DNA of 34,993 nucleotides. It comes from Candidatus Nomurabacteria bacterium (lineage in GTDB: Bacteria; Patescibacteriota; Minisyncoccia; Phycocordibacterales; UBA9973). The DNA lies in NCBI GenBank assembly GCA_020850295.1, contig JADZEV010000010.1, forward strand, positions 1 through 34,993, in the 5' to 3' direction. Under the pieces are notes generated by a model. That model made no database searches. It was given only the letters and a program-made list of their open reading frames with translations, and was not told where the DNA came from. The stretch's first letter is position 1; the number at the start of each line of letters is the position of its first letter. The translations under genes were made by a program, and so were the position numbers. Below are positions 1 to 8,032 of this stretch, piece after piece.

Positions 1-40
1 AGAACTCGACGAAAAAAAGCATTCGTGTAATATATCTTTT

Positions 41-787
41 ATGGCCACAGAAAAAATCTATCTATATGGTAAACATGCTCTAACAGAGGCTCTTTTGTCT
101 CGCCCAGAAGTTATTTCTAAAGTTTTTTTAAGTAAAGAAATGGAAACAGATACTGAGCTAGCTTCACTTCTTAAGAAACACTCTATATCTATAAGTGGTA
201 TGAAAGGCGATGTTAAAAGAGGTATTGGCTCTGATGCCGTACACCAAGGTGTAATCGCGGTTCTAAATCCTGAGAAACTTTATTCTTCTTTTGAAGATGC
301 CTTAAAAAATTCTGAAAAAAAGAAAAATCCTTGCATTGTTTTACTTGATGAGCTCCATGACCCTCACAACGTTGGAGCTATTATTCGTAGTGCCGTGGCG
401 TTTGGTGCTAGTGCAATACTGCTTCCAAAGCACAATCAAGCTCCTATAACAGGCGTAGTTATCAAAACTTCAGCTGGTATGGTTTTTCGTATACCGATAG
501 TTCTGATAGGCAATGTCAATCAAACCATAAGGGATTTGAAGGATAAGGGTTACTGGTCTTATGGACTGGTTATGAACGGTAGTACCAATCTTCTTGATGC
601 CAAATTTGATAGCCCAACGCTCTTAATAGTGGGAAATGAATCTGTAGGTATAAGAGAAAAGACACTTGAGCTTTGTGATATACCACTTTCTATACCAATG
701 GATCCAAAATGTGAATCCTTAAATGCTGCCACTGCTACATCGATAGTTTTATACGAATATAGTAGGACAAATTTAGATCTGCAGTAA
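41..787 (+). CDS. rlmB: 23S rRNA 2'-O-methyltransferase, TrmH/RlmB family
   Basis: This is a SpoU/TrmH-type SAM-dependent RNA 2'-O-ribose methyltransferase, most like RlmB, which modifies 23S rRNA. The protein is 248 aa, the usual length. An N-terminal substrate-binding region (about 1-90, starting with the YGKHAL motif) precedes the SPOUT knot domain. Motif 1 reads LHDPHNVGAIIRSA (about residues 105-118), motif 2 is the IVGNESVGI stretch near 198-206, and motif 3 is the SLNAATATSIVLYEY stretch near the C terminus. ATG at 41 follows a TAATAT box (28-33) by 7 nt, so the mRNA may be leaderless. RlmB, TrmH and TrmL are hard to separate by eye; the N-terminal domain favours RlmB. Confidence 0.88.
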   Translation: MATEKIYLYGKHALTEALLSRPEVISKVFLSKEMETDTELASLLKKHSISISGMKGDVKRGIGSDAVHQGVIAVLNPEKLYSSFEDALKNSEKKKNPCIVLLDELHDPHNVGAIIRSAVAFGASAILLPKHNQAPITGVVIKTSAGMVFRIPIVLIGNVNQTIRDLKDKGYWSYGLVMNGSTNLLDAKFDSPTLLIVGNESVGIREKTLELCDIPLSIPMDPKCESLNAATATSIVLYEYSRTNLDLQ

Positions 788-799
788 TAAAAATTCTGC

Positions 800-805
800 T
801 ATAAT
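800..805 (+). promoter_or_regulatory. -10 box of the VirD4-like ATPase gene
   Basis: A perfect TATAAT ends 7 nt before the ATG at 813, so transcription would begin at or next to the start codon. No good -35 hexamer is visible and no Shine-Dalgarno fits in the gap. Confidence 0.6.
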
Positions 806-812
806 ATAGACA

Positions 813-2567
813 ATGCAAAACGATGGTGATCGAATAACTTATTTTGGAGAAACAAATTTTCGTAACCAACAAACTCGATTTGGTATAAAAAGTCGTGACC
901 GTACTCGACATATGTATGTCGTCGGTAAGTCAGGCGTAGGTAAGTCTACCTTGCTTGAGAATATGGCTATTCAAGATATTCAAAATGGTGAAGGCGTAGC
1001 TGTGCTTGATCCACACGGATCTTTTGCCGAAAAAATGCTCGACTATATTCCTGAAAATCGTATTAAGGATGTTATTTATTTTGCGCCTTTTGATATAGAA
1101 AATCCTATTTCTTTCAACATGCTTGAAGATATAGGGCAAGACAAGAGACACTTTGTTGCGTCAGGTTTGATGAGTACTTTTAAGAAGATTTGGGTAGATG
1201 CCTGGAGTGCTCGTATGGAATATATTTTAAATAATATTCTTTTGGCTCTACTTGAGTATCCAGACGCCACACTTCTCGGTGTAAACAGAATGCTCTCTGA
1301 TAAAGCTTTTCGAAAAAAAGTTGTGGCTAGTATTACTGATCCTTCAGTTAAGTCTTTTTGGACTGACGAATTTGAAAAATATGGTGAGCGATATATGCAA
1401 GAAGCTGGTGCTGCTATTCAGAACAAGATAGGTCAGTTTACAGCAAATCCTTTGATTAGAAATATTATTGGTCAACCAAAGTCTAGTTTTGATGTTCGAG
1501 AAATAATGGACAACAAAAAGATTTTGATTGTAAACCTTTCAAAGGGAAGAATCGGTGAACAAAATACAAGTCTTTTGGGTTCAATGATAATTACTAAGAT
1601 TTATATCGCAGCTATGAGTCGCGCAGATGTTTCTCCTTCTCGTATGGCAGGACTTCCTGCTTTCTATTTTTATGTGGACGAGTTTCAATCTTTTGCCAAC
1701 GAATCTTTTGCTAATATTTTGTCTGAAGCTCGTAAATATAAGCTAGCTCTTATCATTGCCCACCAATACATTGCTCAAATGGAGGAATCAGTTCGAGATG
1801 CTGTTTTTGGAAACGTTGGAACTAGTATTTCTTTCCGGGTAGGACCTCTGGATGCTGAGCTTCTAGAAAAAGTTTATGCTCCACAATTTACATCTACAGA
1901 CCTTATAAACTTAGGTATGGCGCAGATATACCTTTCTTTAATGATAAATGATATTGGATCTCAACCTTTTTCAGCTAAGACGCTTTTTCCTATAGCTAGA
2001 CCTCAAATAACATATAGAAATGATGTTATCGAATGGAGTCGATCAGAATTTGCTAAACCAAAAGATGTCGTTGAGCAAAATATAAATGATTGGTTTAAGG
2101 TAGAAGAATCTGAGAACCAAACCCCAAAAAAACCTTATGTTCCAACCAATAAGGATGCTTATGAGAAAAAATTAAGTTCCAATATTAAAAAAGATAGTGA
2201 GAACAATGTTAAACAAAATACACCTCAAAATAAAACACACAATCCATTTAAGAAAGTATTTGAACAAAATGATTTTAAGCCAAAGAAAGAAGATTCATTT
2301 ATAAAACCTAGTCCAGAGTTGTCTAAGCTTTTAGATTCTATAGATAGCACAAAGAACAATATTGAGAAAAACAATTTTAAAGAAGAAAAGTCTTTATCTG
2401 AAACAATACCTCCCGTTAAGCATGCTGAAAGAGGCCCAACAGAACAAAACAGAAATCTTTTAAAAGAAGCTCTAATGAAAGCAACTTCTTCTGAAAAACC
2501 TTCAAAACAAGAAGATATTGCATCTCAAGAAATTTCTCATAAAGATTTAAAAAAGATTTTGGAGTAG
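813..2567 (+). CDS. VirD4/TraG-like type IV secretion (conjugation) ATPase
   Basis: A 584-aa P-loop ATPase of the VirD4/TraG/DUF87 group, which in known systems couples DNA or protein substrates to a type IV secretion or pilus machine. Walker A is GKSGVGKST at residues 38-46. Walker B is in YFYVDEFQSF, with the acidic pair at about 289-290. The ATPase core covers about residues 1-410. The remaining 170 residues are Lys/Asn/Glu/Ser-rich and look disordered, a tail seen on many Patescibacteria homologues. No membrane segment is visible at the N terminus, unlike classical VirD4. The neighbours are not conjugation genes, so a pilus, DNA-uptake or surface-export role is as likely as conjugation. 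Confidence 0.8.
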   Translation: MQNDGDRITYFGETNFRNQQTRFGIKSRDRTRHMYVVGKSGVGKSTLLENMAIQDIQNGEGVAVLDPHGSFAEKMLDYIPENRIKDVIYFAPFDIENPISFNMLEDIGQDKRHFVASGLMSTFKKIWVDAWSARMEYILNNILLALLEYPDATLLGVNRMLSDKAFRKKVVASITDPSVKSFWTDEFEKYGERYMQEAGAAIQNKIGQFTANPLIRNIIGQPKSSFDVREIMDNKKILIVNLSKGRIGEQNTSLLGSMIITKIYIAAMSRADVSPSRMAGLPAFYFYVDEFQSFANESFANILSEARKYKLALIIAHQYIAQMEESVRDAVFGNVGTSISFRVGPLDAELLEKVYAPQFTSTDLINLGMAQIYLSLMINDIGSQPFSAKTLFPIARPQITYRNDVIEWSRSEFAKPKDVVEQNINDWFKVEESENQTPKKPYVPTNKDAYEKKLSSNIKKDSENNVKQNTPQNKTHNPFKKVFEQNDFKPKKEDSFIKPSPELSKLLDSIDSTKNNIEKNNFKEEKSLSETIPPVKHAERGPTEQNRNLLKEALMKATSSEKPSKQEDIASQEISHKDLKKILE

Positions 2568-2575
2568 TTTTTATT

Positions 2576-3907
2576 ATGTTTAAATTTGCGACATTGTTCA
2601 TATGTACGATGTTATTATTCTGCAAGCCAGTTTTTGCCAGTGTCAGTATTACAGAAATTGCTTGGATGGGTACAGCGGAGAGTCAGTTTGGAGAATGGAT
2701 AGAGTTATATAACGATAGTTCAGAAAGTATTTCTTTGGCAGGCTGGAAACTTTATGAAGCAGGAGGGGAGCAACTGATATTTACTTTGACAAAGACTATT
2801 CCATCAGAAAGCTATTTACTAATAGAGAGGACCACTGCAAGCTCTCCGGACCCTGTACCTGGTGTTAATGATGAGTCAGGATCATTTGGCGGTAGTGGTC
2901 TTTCTAATACAGGAGAATATTTAGTTTTAAAAAATTCAGGAGGCACTATAGAACAATCTTTAAATTTTTTATCAGGTTGGCCAGCCGGAGATGCTACAAC
3001 CAAACAAACTATGCAATGGGATGGTTCAAAATGGATTACTTCAAGCCCGACACCAAAAGCTAGTGTACAAAAAGGCGCAGACGAAAACCCCGAAGAAACT
3101 AAAAAAGATTTGAGCACAGCCTGGTCTGCCCCAAGGTCTGAACCACACATAGAAATATCAATACCAAAAAATATTTATACTAAAGTTAGTGCCGAGTTTA
3201 GCGCCAAAACATTTTTAGAATTTGGGCAAGCTTATAACGGTTTGTTTTTATGGAATATGGGAGATGGTACTGTTTACAAATCAAGTTCTCCTAAAAATAT
3301 TTATCACACTTATGAATATCCAGGGCTATACACTATTTCTTTTGCTTATTATAGAGCTCCTTATGAAAACAAACCTTTCTTATCAAGCTCAATTGAAAAA
3401 ACAGTAGTAAATAGTGGTCTTGGTTTTAGGGTGGTAAAAAACCAAGGTTTTGAATTTACAAATGCAGATGTTGTCCCGGTAGATATTTCTGGATGGTTTA
3501 TTGAGTTACCAGATTACCAACTAGTAGAACTTCCACCTTTTAGTATTGTAGCTTCTAAAAAAACGGTTTTAATGCCTTTTAAAGTTTTCGGCTTACCAAG
3601 TAGCAAATACATTGATGCAAAACTTCAAACGCCCGAAAGGACATATACTCTAGAGCAACCAAAAATCCAAGAAAAAGAAACTATAAGTATCAAAACTTCC
3701 TTACCAGCAAGTGCTTCTGGTTCATTTACTAACACAAAAGATGATATCGATGTTAAATCAGATTCTATTTTAGAAGATATAAGCAAGACAAAACAAGAAA
3801 CAAAACCCGATGAAAATAACAATAAAAAGAAATTATTATTTTTCGGTATCCTTGTCTTAGTAGTTAGTCTCTTTATCTTGTCTGAGAAGAAGATGAAGTC
3901 GGATTAG
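2576..3907 (+). CDS. Exported lamin-tail domain protein with PKD-like domain and C-terminal membrane anchor
   Basis: A 443-aa surface protein. Residues 1-22 form a signal peptide (short basic start, hydrophobic core, FAS cleavage region). A lamin-tail (LTD) domain follows at about 23-150, recognised by ITEIAWMG, EWIELYN and LAGWKLYE. A PKD-like beta domain lies near 205-275 (WNMGDGT, HTYEYPGLYTISF). A second LTD-like half (about 285-345, including DISGWFIEL) and a charged linker precede a single membrane segment (about 418-437) with a basic cytoplasmic tip. LTD proteins of this kind are common on the outside of Patescibacteria cells, where adhesion or DNA binding has been proposed. It begins 8 bp after the VirD4-like gene, and its 3' end overlaps the convergent DUF5667 gene by 35 bp. 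Confidence 0.72.
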   Translation: MFKFATLFICTMLLFCKPVFASVSITEIAWMGTAESQFGEWIELYNDSSESISLAGWKLYEAGGEQLIFTLTKTIPSESYLLIERTTASSPDPVPGVNDESGSFGGSGLSNTGEYLVLKNSGGTIEQSLNFLSGWPAGDATTKQTMQWDGSKWITSSPTPKASVQKGADENPEETKKDLSTAWSAPRSEPHIEISIPKNIYTKVSAEFSAKTFLEFGQAYNGLFLWNMGDGTVYKSSSPKNIYHTYEYPGLYTISFAYYRAPYENKPFLSSSIEKTVVNSGLGFRVVKNQGFEFTNADVVPVDISGWFIELPDYQLVELPPFSIVASKKTVLMPFKVFGLPSSKYIDAKLQTPERTYTLEQPKIQEKETISIKTSLPASASGSFTNTKDDIDVKSDSILEDISKTKQETKPDENNNKKKLLFFGILVLVVSLFILSEKKMKSD

Positions 3908-4634
3908 AAGTTGAGTCCTTATCTTCTTTGTCTGATTTAGTCTCCGGTACATTTTTTATATCAATAACTAATTGATCAATTTCTTTTGAAATAATCTTTA
4001 CTTCTTGATCTGACACTTTTTTCAAGGTTTCGTCTACTGCCTTTAGAGCGTCAGTTGAACTTCCGTTTTCTTCTTTAACAACAATCTTTTCTAAATCTTC
4101 TTTTTGTGCCTTCAGGCTCTCTTCAAGGCTGGCTGTGACTTTCAAGGCTTCTTTTGGTTTTTCATCAGAGAGTGTGCCTAACTGTTTTGAAAGAGATTCT
4201 ATATGAGAATCTAGCGCTTTTTGAGCTGTTTCTTGCTTTGCTTTTGTTAGTGTTTTTGAAGCTGCTAATGTCTTGATCTCAGTCAATCGGTTATCTATAA
4301 GTGTTGTTTGATATGAAATTTTTGCTTCTGGGTTTTTTATTAGGGCACCTTTTATTTGCTCGTTAACACTTATCTTTATAGGGTAAAGAGCATCTCCTGG
4401 TAAAGAGTTGTCTGCAACAACAGAAACACTTCCGCCAACAAAAACTATAAACAAAAATGTAGAAAGGCTTATTCGAAGTCCGTGTTGTATTCCACTATAA
4501 AAATATGAAACTTTTGGCTTAGATTCAAGGGTTTGGATGCTTTTTGCTATTTTTGCACGCAAAACAAACCTTTCTTGGTCAGAAAGATTAACATTTTTGA
4601 AAATCTTTAATTGTTCAATTTTTTTATCAATCAT
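3873..4634 (-). CDS. DUF5667-domain membrane protein, putative anti-sigma factor
   Basis: A 253-aa protein: a cytoplasmic N terminus of about 50 residues, one membrane segment (about 54-74, LSTFLFIVFVGGSVSVVA), and a long extracytoplasmic helical region. The DNSLPGDALYPIKISVNE stretch just after the membrane segment is the recognisable DUF5667 signature. The rest is Lys/Glu-rich coiled coil ending in a Ser/Thr tail. The gene overlaps the upstream sigma gene by 8 bp (ATG inside the sigma stop region), so the two are translationally coupled. Sigma followed by a one-pass membrane protein is the classical sigma/anti-sigma arrangement. The anti-sigma role comes from this context, not from a visible zinc anti-sigma motif. 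Confidence 0.68.
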   Translation of the reverse strand: MIDKKIEQLKIFKNVNLSDQERFVLRAKIAKSIQTLESKPKVSYFYSGIQHGLRISLSTFLFIVFVGGSVSVVADNSLPGDALYPIKISVNEQIKGALIKNPEAKISYQTTLIDNRLTEIKTLAASKTLTKAKQETAQKALDSHIESLSKQLGTLSDEKPKEALKVTASLEESLKAQKEDLEKIVVKEENGSSTDALKAVDETLKKVSDQEVKIISKEIDQLVIDIKNVPETKSDKEDKDSTSNPTSSSSQTR

Positions 4635-5157
4635 AATATGTTTCGTTGTACCGACCTTTTAATTTTTGGATTATTCTATGTATCCGAACTGTCATAGCAT
4701 TCGTACTTTTTCCAAATAGATTTGCTATTTCTTCTATAGGTTTTTCTTCTGTATATCTTAGAAAAATTATTTGCTTACTCTCCTCATCCAAATCCTCCAT
4801 AATATTTTGAAGCATTTTTATATCATCATTTTTGAATATCTCATCGACATCAGTATTTGTCTGTGGGTCAAACCCATTGTCAATCATACTATCCAAAGAG
4901 AAACTTTTAGATTTCTTGTAATAATCAATAACTGCATTCTTAGCAATTCGATAAACAAAAGCGCTTTCGTGTTCTATAGGTTTATCTCTTGAGATATGAC
5001 TCCAAAGCCTGACAAAAGTGTCCTGAGTTATGTCTAAGGCTACATTTCTACTACCAACTCTAAATAAGCTAAAGCGAAATATGGCATCTTGGTATTCATC
5101 AAAAAGCTTGGAAAATAAGGCTTGTTTTTTGTTTTCGGAATTCATAGAACCTTTCAT
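4627..5157 (-). CDS. ECF-type RNA polymerase sigma factor
   Basis: A 176-aa sigma-70 family factor with only regions 2 and 4, as in extracytoplasmic-function sigmas. Region 2 spans about 15-85 (LFDEYQDAIFRFSLFRV, DITQDTFVRLW, FVYRIAKNAVIDYYK). Region 4 spans about 115-170 (LDEESKQIIFLRYTEEKPIEEIANLFG, then the recognition helix AMTVRIHRIIQKLKG). ATG at 5157 or the in-frame ATG four codons later could be the start. The stop is TGA, which argues against a recoded TGA in this genome. It is co-transcribed with the DUF5667 gene and divergent from the NADH dehydrogenase gene across an 85-bp gap. Confidence 0.87.
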   Translation of the reverse strand: MKGSMNSENKKQALFSKLFDEYQDAIFRFSLFRVGSRNVALDITQDTFVRLWSHISRDKPIEHESAFVYRIAKNAVIDYYKKSKSFSLDSMIDNGFDPQTNTDVDEIFKNDDIKMLQNIMEDLDEESKQIIFLRYTEEKPIEEIANLFGKSTNAMTVRIHRIIQKLKGRYNETYYD

Positions 5158-5229
5158 TTATCTTGACGAGTCAAATCGCCTTATATTACACAGTATACAT
5201 TAAAAATAAGCCTTATTCTATATAGGTGT

Positions 5230-5235
5230 TATAAT
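5230..5235 (+). promoter_or_regulatory. -10 box of the NADH dehydrogenase gene
   Basis: A perfect TATAAT lies 7 nt upstream of the ATG at 5243, again implying a leaderless transcript. The same 85-bp gap holds a short dyad (TTGAC-GA-GTCAA, about 5163-5174) close to the divergent sigma gene that could be an operator. Confidence 0.55.
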
Positions 5236-5242
5236 ACTTTTT

Positions 5243-6439
5243 ATGCAAACAAAACAACAGGCAAAAGTGGTCATTATCGGGGGCGGTTTTGCCGGTATAG
5301 AAGCAGCAAAAAAGCTATCTAAAAATAAAAATATTAATCTAACCTTAATAACAAAAAATCCCTTTTTTGAATATTATCCAGCACTGTACAAGCTGGTGAC
5401 AGGAGCTTTGGCTATAGAAGTATGTGTTCCTTACAAAAAAATCTTTCGCAATAAAAGCGTCTCTGTCATACAAGGCCAGTATCATTCGTATGACAATAAT
5501 AAAAAAGAGGTTTCTCTTTATGATGGGCAAACATTTCAATATGATTATTTAGTTTTAGCCATGGGTAGTGAGACAAATTATTTTAATATTCCAGGAATAA
5601 AAGAGTTTGCTTTTTCTTTCAAATCAGCAAAAGAAGCGCTAGCTTTAAAGCAACATTTTTTAGAACTTTTACAAAAATCTAAAGATGTACCAAGGGATGA
5701 ATTAGTAAATCGTTTCCATGTCACCGTTGTCGGAGGAGGAGCTTCAGGTGTAGAACTTGCTGGAGATATAACAACTTATCTAAGAAAAATGACAAAAAGA
5801 TATCATATAGATCCGAGGCTTGTAACCGTTGATCTTTTTGAATCAAACAGTAGAGTTTTAGCAATGATGCCTGAAAAAGTTTCTAACATGGCTGAGTCTA
5901 GATTAAGAAAATTAAAAGTAAATTTATATACAAATAGAACTCTTAAAGCGCAAGATTTAAACAACATTACCGCTAGCGGCATGACTCTTAGTTCTGGGAC
6001 TGTCATTTGGACCGCAGGTACAAAAATAAGTGAATCATTTGAGCCTTTAATACTTGATGCCAAAAAGAGAGTTTTAGTTAACAGCGATTTTAGTTTACCA
6101 GAAGACAAAAATGTTTTTGTTATTGGAGATGGTGCTGGTATCCAAGGATCTGGTCTTGCCCAAGGGGCTATTGCTCATGGAAAACATGTAGCACAAAATA
6201 TATCTAATTTAGTAAATGATATAGAGGCAAAGCCTTTTAAAGCTAAAACATTAGGATATGTTGTACCGATAGGTCATAACTGGGCAGTCTTTACTTATAA
6301 AAATATAACAATCTCAGGTTTTATTCCTTGGTTGATGCGTAGCTTTGTGGATTTTAGGTACTTTACTACCATAGTTTCTTTCCGGTATGTATTAGAAGTA
6401 TTTAGACAGGGTGCAAAATACCGAAGAGGTGAGTGTTAA
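5243..6439 (+). CDS. ndh: Type II NADH dehydrogenase (NDH-2) family FAD/NAD(P) oxidoreductase
   Basis: A 398-aa two-dinucleotide-fold flavoprotein. The FAD-binding GGGFAGIEAAKKL motif lies at about 13-25, and the NAD-binding VVGGGASGVELAGD motif follows near 162-175. IGDGAG near 290 is the second FAD contact. The C-terminal region (about 340-390, with IPWLMRSFVDFRYF) is amphipathic and hydrophobic, as in membrane-attached NDH-2. The family moves electrons from NADH to quinone without pumping protons. Most Patescibacteria lack a full respiratory chain, so this may serve NADH reoxidation or redox balance. The downstream methyltransferase begins 1 bp after the stop. Confidence 0.82.
   Translation: MQTKQQAKVVIIGGGFAGIEAAKKLSKNKNINLTLITKNPFFEYYPALYKLVTGALAIEVCVPYKKIFRNKSVSVIQGQYHSYDNNKKEVSLYDGQTFQYDYLVLAMGSETNYFNIPGIKEFAFSFKSAKEALALKQHFLELLQKSKDVPRDELVNRFHVTVVGGGASGVELAGDITTYLRKMTKRYHIDPRLVTVDLFESNSRVLAMMPEKVSNMAESRLRKLKVNLYTNRTLKAQDLNNITASGMTLSSGTVIWTAGTKISESFEPLILDAKKRVLVNSDFSLPEDKNVFVIGDGAGIQGSGLAQGAIAHGKHVAQNISNLVNDIEAKPFKAKTLGYVVPIGHNWAVFTYKNITISGFIPWLMRSFVDFRYFTTIVSFRYVLEVFRQGAKYRRGEC
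6426..6433 (+). promoter_or_regulatory. Shine-Dalgarno that fixes the methyltransferase start
   Basis: GAGGTGAG lies inside the last codons of the NADH dehydrogenase gene, 7 nt before the ATG at 6441. It supports that start rather than the in-frame upstream one at 6411. It also shows that internal operon genes here use SD initiation, while many first genes look leaderless. Confidence 0.6.
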
Positions 6440-6440
6440 T

Positions 6441-7184
6441 ATGAAAACACATTGGGATAATGTAGCAGCTTGGTATGATAATCATCTAGAAAATTCTAAT
6501 GATTCATATCAAGAAAAGGTTATAGCTCCAAATTTAACTCGAATACTTGAAATTAAAAAAGGGCAAAATATTTTAGATCTTGCTTGTGGTCAAGGTTACT
6601 TCTCGCGTTTAGTCAAAGAAAAAGGTGCTATTGTTAGCGGTGTTGATTTGTCAAAAGATCTTATAGACTTAGCAAAACAAAGAAGTACAAACATTGAATA
6701 TGTTGTCGCACCAGCTCATCAAACAAAATTAAAAAAAGATTATTTTGATACTATTTTTACAGTCTTAGCTTTTGAAAATATAAAAAATATTGATGAAGTA
6801 ATGCTAGAAATTAAAAGAATTTTAAAAAAAGATGGAAAATTTGTTTTAGTAATGCTTCACCCCGCCTTTCGAATACCACAGCACAGCGATTGGGGTTTTG
6901 ATGAAAATAAATCAGTTCAATATCGTCGTATTGATAGATATCTTTCAGAAACAAAGATAGATATAGAGCAAAATCCTTTTAAATCAAAAGGTAAATCAAC
7001 GGTTACATTTCACAGATCACTTCAGTGGTATATGAAGATTTTTAAGAAAAATGGTTTTGTTATTTCTTCTATAGAAGAATGGATTTCTCACAAGAAAAGT
7101 CAAAAAGGTAAGAGGCAAATAGCAGAAGATATAGCCCGCAAAGAGTTTCCAATGTTTCTTGTGTTAGAACTTAAGAAATTTTAA
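6441..7184 (+). CDS. Class I SAM-dependent methyltransferase
   Basis: A 247-aa Methyltransf_11-type enzyme. Motif I (ILDLACGQGYFSRLVKE) binds SAM, the acidic end of strand beta-2 is in VSGVDLSKDL, and motif post-I/IV is FDTIFTVLAFENI. The central and C-terminal parts (HPAFRIP, SLQWYMKIFKKNGF) resemble uncharacterised small-molecule methyltransferases. The start is set at 6441 by the strong SD in front of it. It is coupled to the NADH dehydrogenase gene. That pairing would suit quinone methylation (UbiE/MenG-like), but no diagnostic residue lets me claim this. Confidence 0.75.
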   Translation: MKTHWDNVAAWYDNHLENSNDSYQEKVIAPNLTRILEIKKGQNILDLACGQGYFSRLVKEKGAIVSGVDLSKDLIDLAKQRSTNIEYVVAPAHQTKLKKDYFDTIFTVLAFENIKNIDEVMLEIKRILKKDGKFVLVMLHPAFRIPQHSDWGFDENKSVQYRRIDRYLSETKIDIEQNPFKSKGKSTVTFHRSLQWYMKIFKKNGFVISSIEEWISHKKSQKGKRQIAEDIARKEFPMFLVLELKKF

Positions 7185-7770
7185 TTTTTTCTTCTATCTT
7201 CTTTAAGGCTATTGGGATTTTTTTAAAATCATTCATTAGTTCTTCTCGTAAGCCACCGTTATATAGCGCGGCTGCTGGGTGGTAAAGTGGTAAAAAATAT
7301 TTTGTATTTATTCCAGGTATATTTTTTATAACTAATTTCCCATGAGCATTTGATATTTTAAGATCAGGAAAAAAATGGTTCATAGAGTGTCGCCCTAGAA
7401 AAACTATAAGTTTCGGAGATATTAAATTTAACTCTTGATGAAGCCATTCTTTACAAGCCTCCTTTTCTTTGGGCTCAGGATCGCGGTTGTTCCGTGGGCG
7501 ATACTTAACTATATTTGTTATGTATATATTAGGGCGTGTCATTTTGATGCTTTCAAGCATCTCATCTAGAAATTTACCAGCTGCCCCAACAAAAGGTATA
7601 CCAGTTTCATCTTCTTTTTTACCAGGAGCTTCACCTATAAATACAATCTCGGCTTTATTATTTCCATTACCAAAAACTGCACGAGTCGCAGTATTTTTAA
7701 GTTCACAGGTACAATTTTCTTGCCAATACTTGTTCAAATCTTCTAAGTTATTTAGAGTAGATTCTGACAT
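7171..7770 (-). CDS. Uracil-DNA glycosylase family 4/5, one Fe-S cysteine missing
   Basis: A 199-aa protein counted from the ATG at 7770. An upstream in-frame start at 7845 would add 25 hydrophobic residues unlike the family and overlap the divergent gene. Motif A is GEAPGKKEDETGIPFVGAAG, where the acidic and aromatic residues accept uracil; motif B is HPAA in the YHPAAALYNGG stretch. Family 4 enzymes carry a 4Fe-4S cluster on four cysteines. Here the N-terminal pair is C-T-C instead of C-x-x-C, the Cys normally in KCRPP is Tyr (VKYRPR), and the last (KEAC) is kept. The glycosylase fold should persist, but the cluster may be altered. It removes uracil from DNA during base-excision repair. Confidence 0.8.
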   Translation of the reverse strand: MSESTLNNLEDLNKYWQENCTCELKNTATRAVFGNGNNKAEIVFIGEAPGKKEDETGIPFVGAAGKFLDEMLESIKMTRPNIYITNIVKYRPRNNRDPEPKEKEACKEWLHQELNLISPKLIVFLGRHSMNHFFPDLKISNAHGKLVIKNIPGINTKYFLPLYHPAAALYNGGLREELMNDFKKIPIALKKIEEKIKIS

Positions 7771-7792
7771 ATTTTTATGATAACATGAGCTC

Positions 7793-8029
7793 ATGTTTGG
7801 ACTAAAAAAGATGTTAACAAATAAGCTTATGGAAAAGCAGCTCAAAAATCTGCCTCCAGCTCAACGCGACGCCATAATGAGTGCTGTTGAAAAAAACCCT
7901 GAGTTTTTCAAAATGCTTTCAAAAGAAATAGAAGATGCAAAAAAGAGTGGCAAAAGTGAAATGGCTGCTTCTATGGAGATAATGCGTAAGCATCAAGGCG
8001 AACTTCAAAAAATAATGATGGGGAAATAG
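7793..8029 (+). CDS. Small conserved hypothetical protein
   Basis: A 78-aa soluble, charged, all-helical protein with many Met and Lys residues (LPPAQRDAIMSAVEKNPEFF in the middle). I do not recognise a domain. It starts 22 bp from the divergent glycosylase gene and stops 3 bp before ychF, so it is probably the first gene of a ychF operon. The helical heptad-like pattern suggests a small binding protein; function unknown. Confidence 0.65.
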   Translation: MFGLKKMLTNKLMEKQLKNLPPAQRDAIMSAVEKNPEFFKMLSKEIEDAKKSGKSEMAASMEIMRKHQGELQKIMMGK

Positions 8030-8032
8030 TAT

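Noticed and set aside
1..30. Possible 3' end of an upstream gene (frame RTRRKKAFV then TAA)
   Set aside because: Only nine codons are visible and nothing confirms the frame.
2812..3150. 112-codon minus-strand frame in the lamin-tail gene
   Set aside because: Antisense shadow of a gene with clear signal peptide and LTD motifs.
4627..4634. Recoded TGA (glycine) as in some Patescibacteria lineages
   Set aside because: The sigma gene ends at TGA exactly at its expected length, overlapping the next start.
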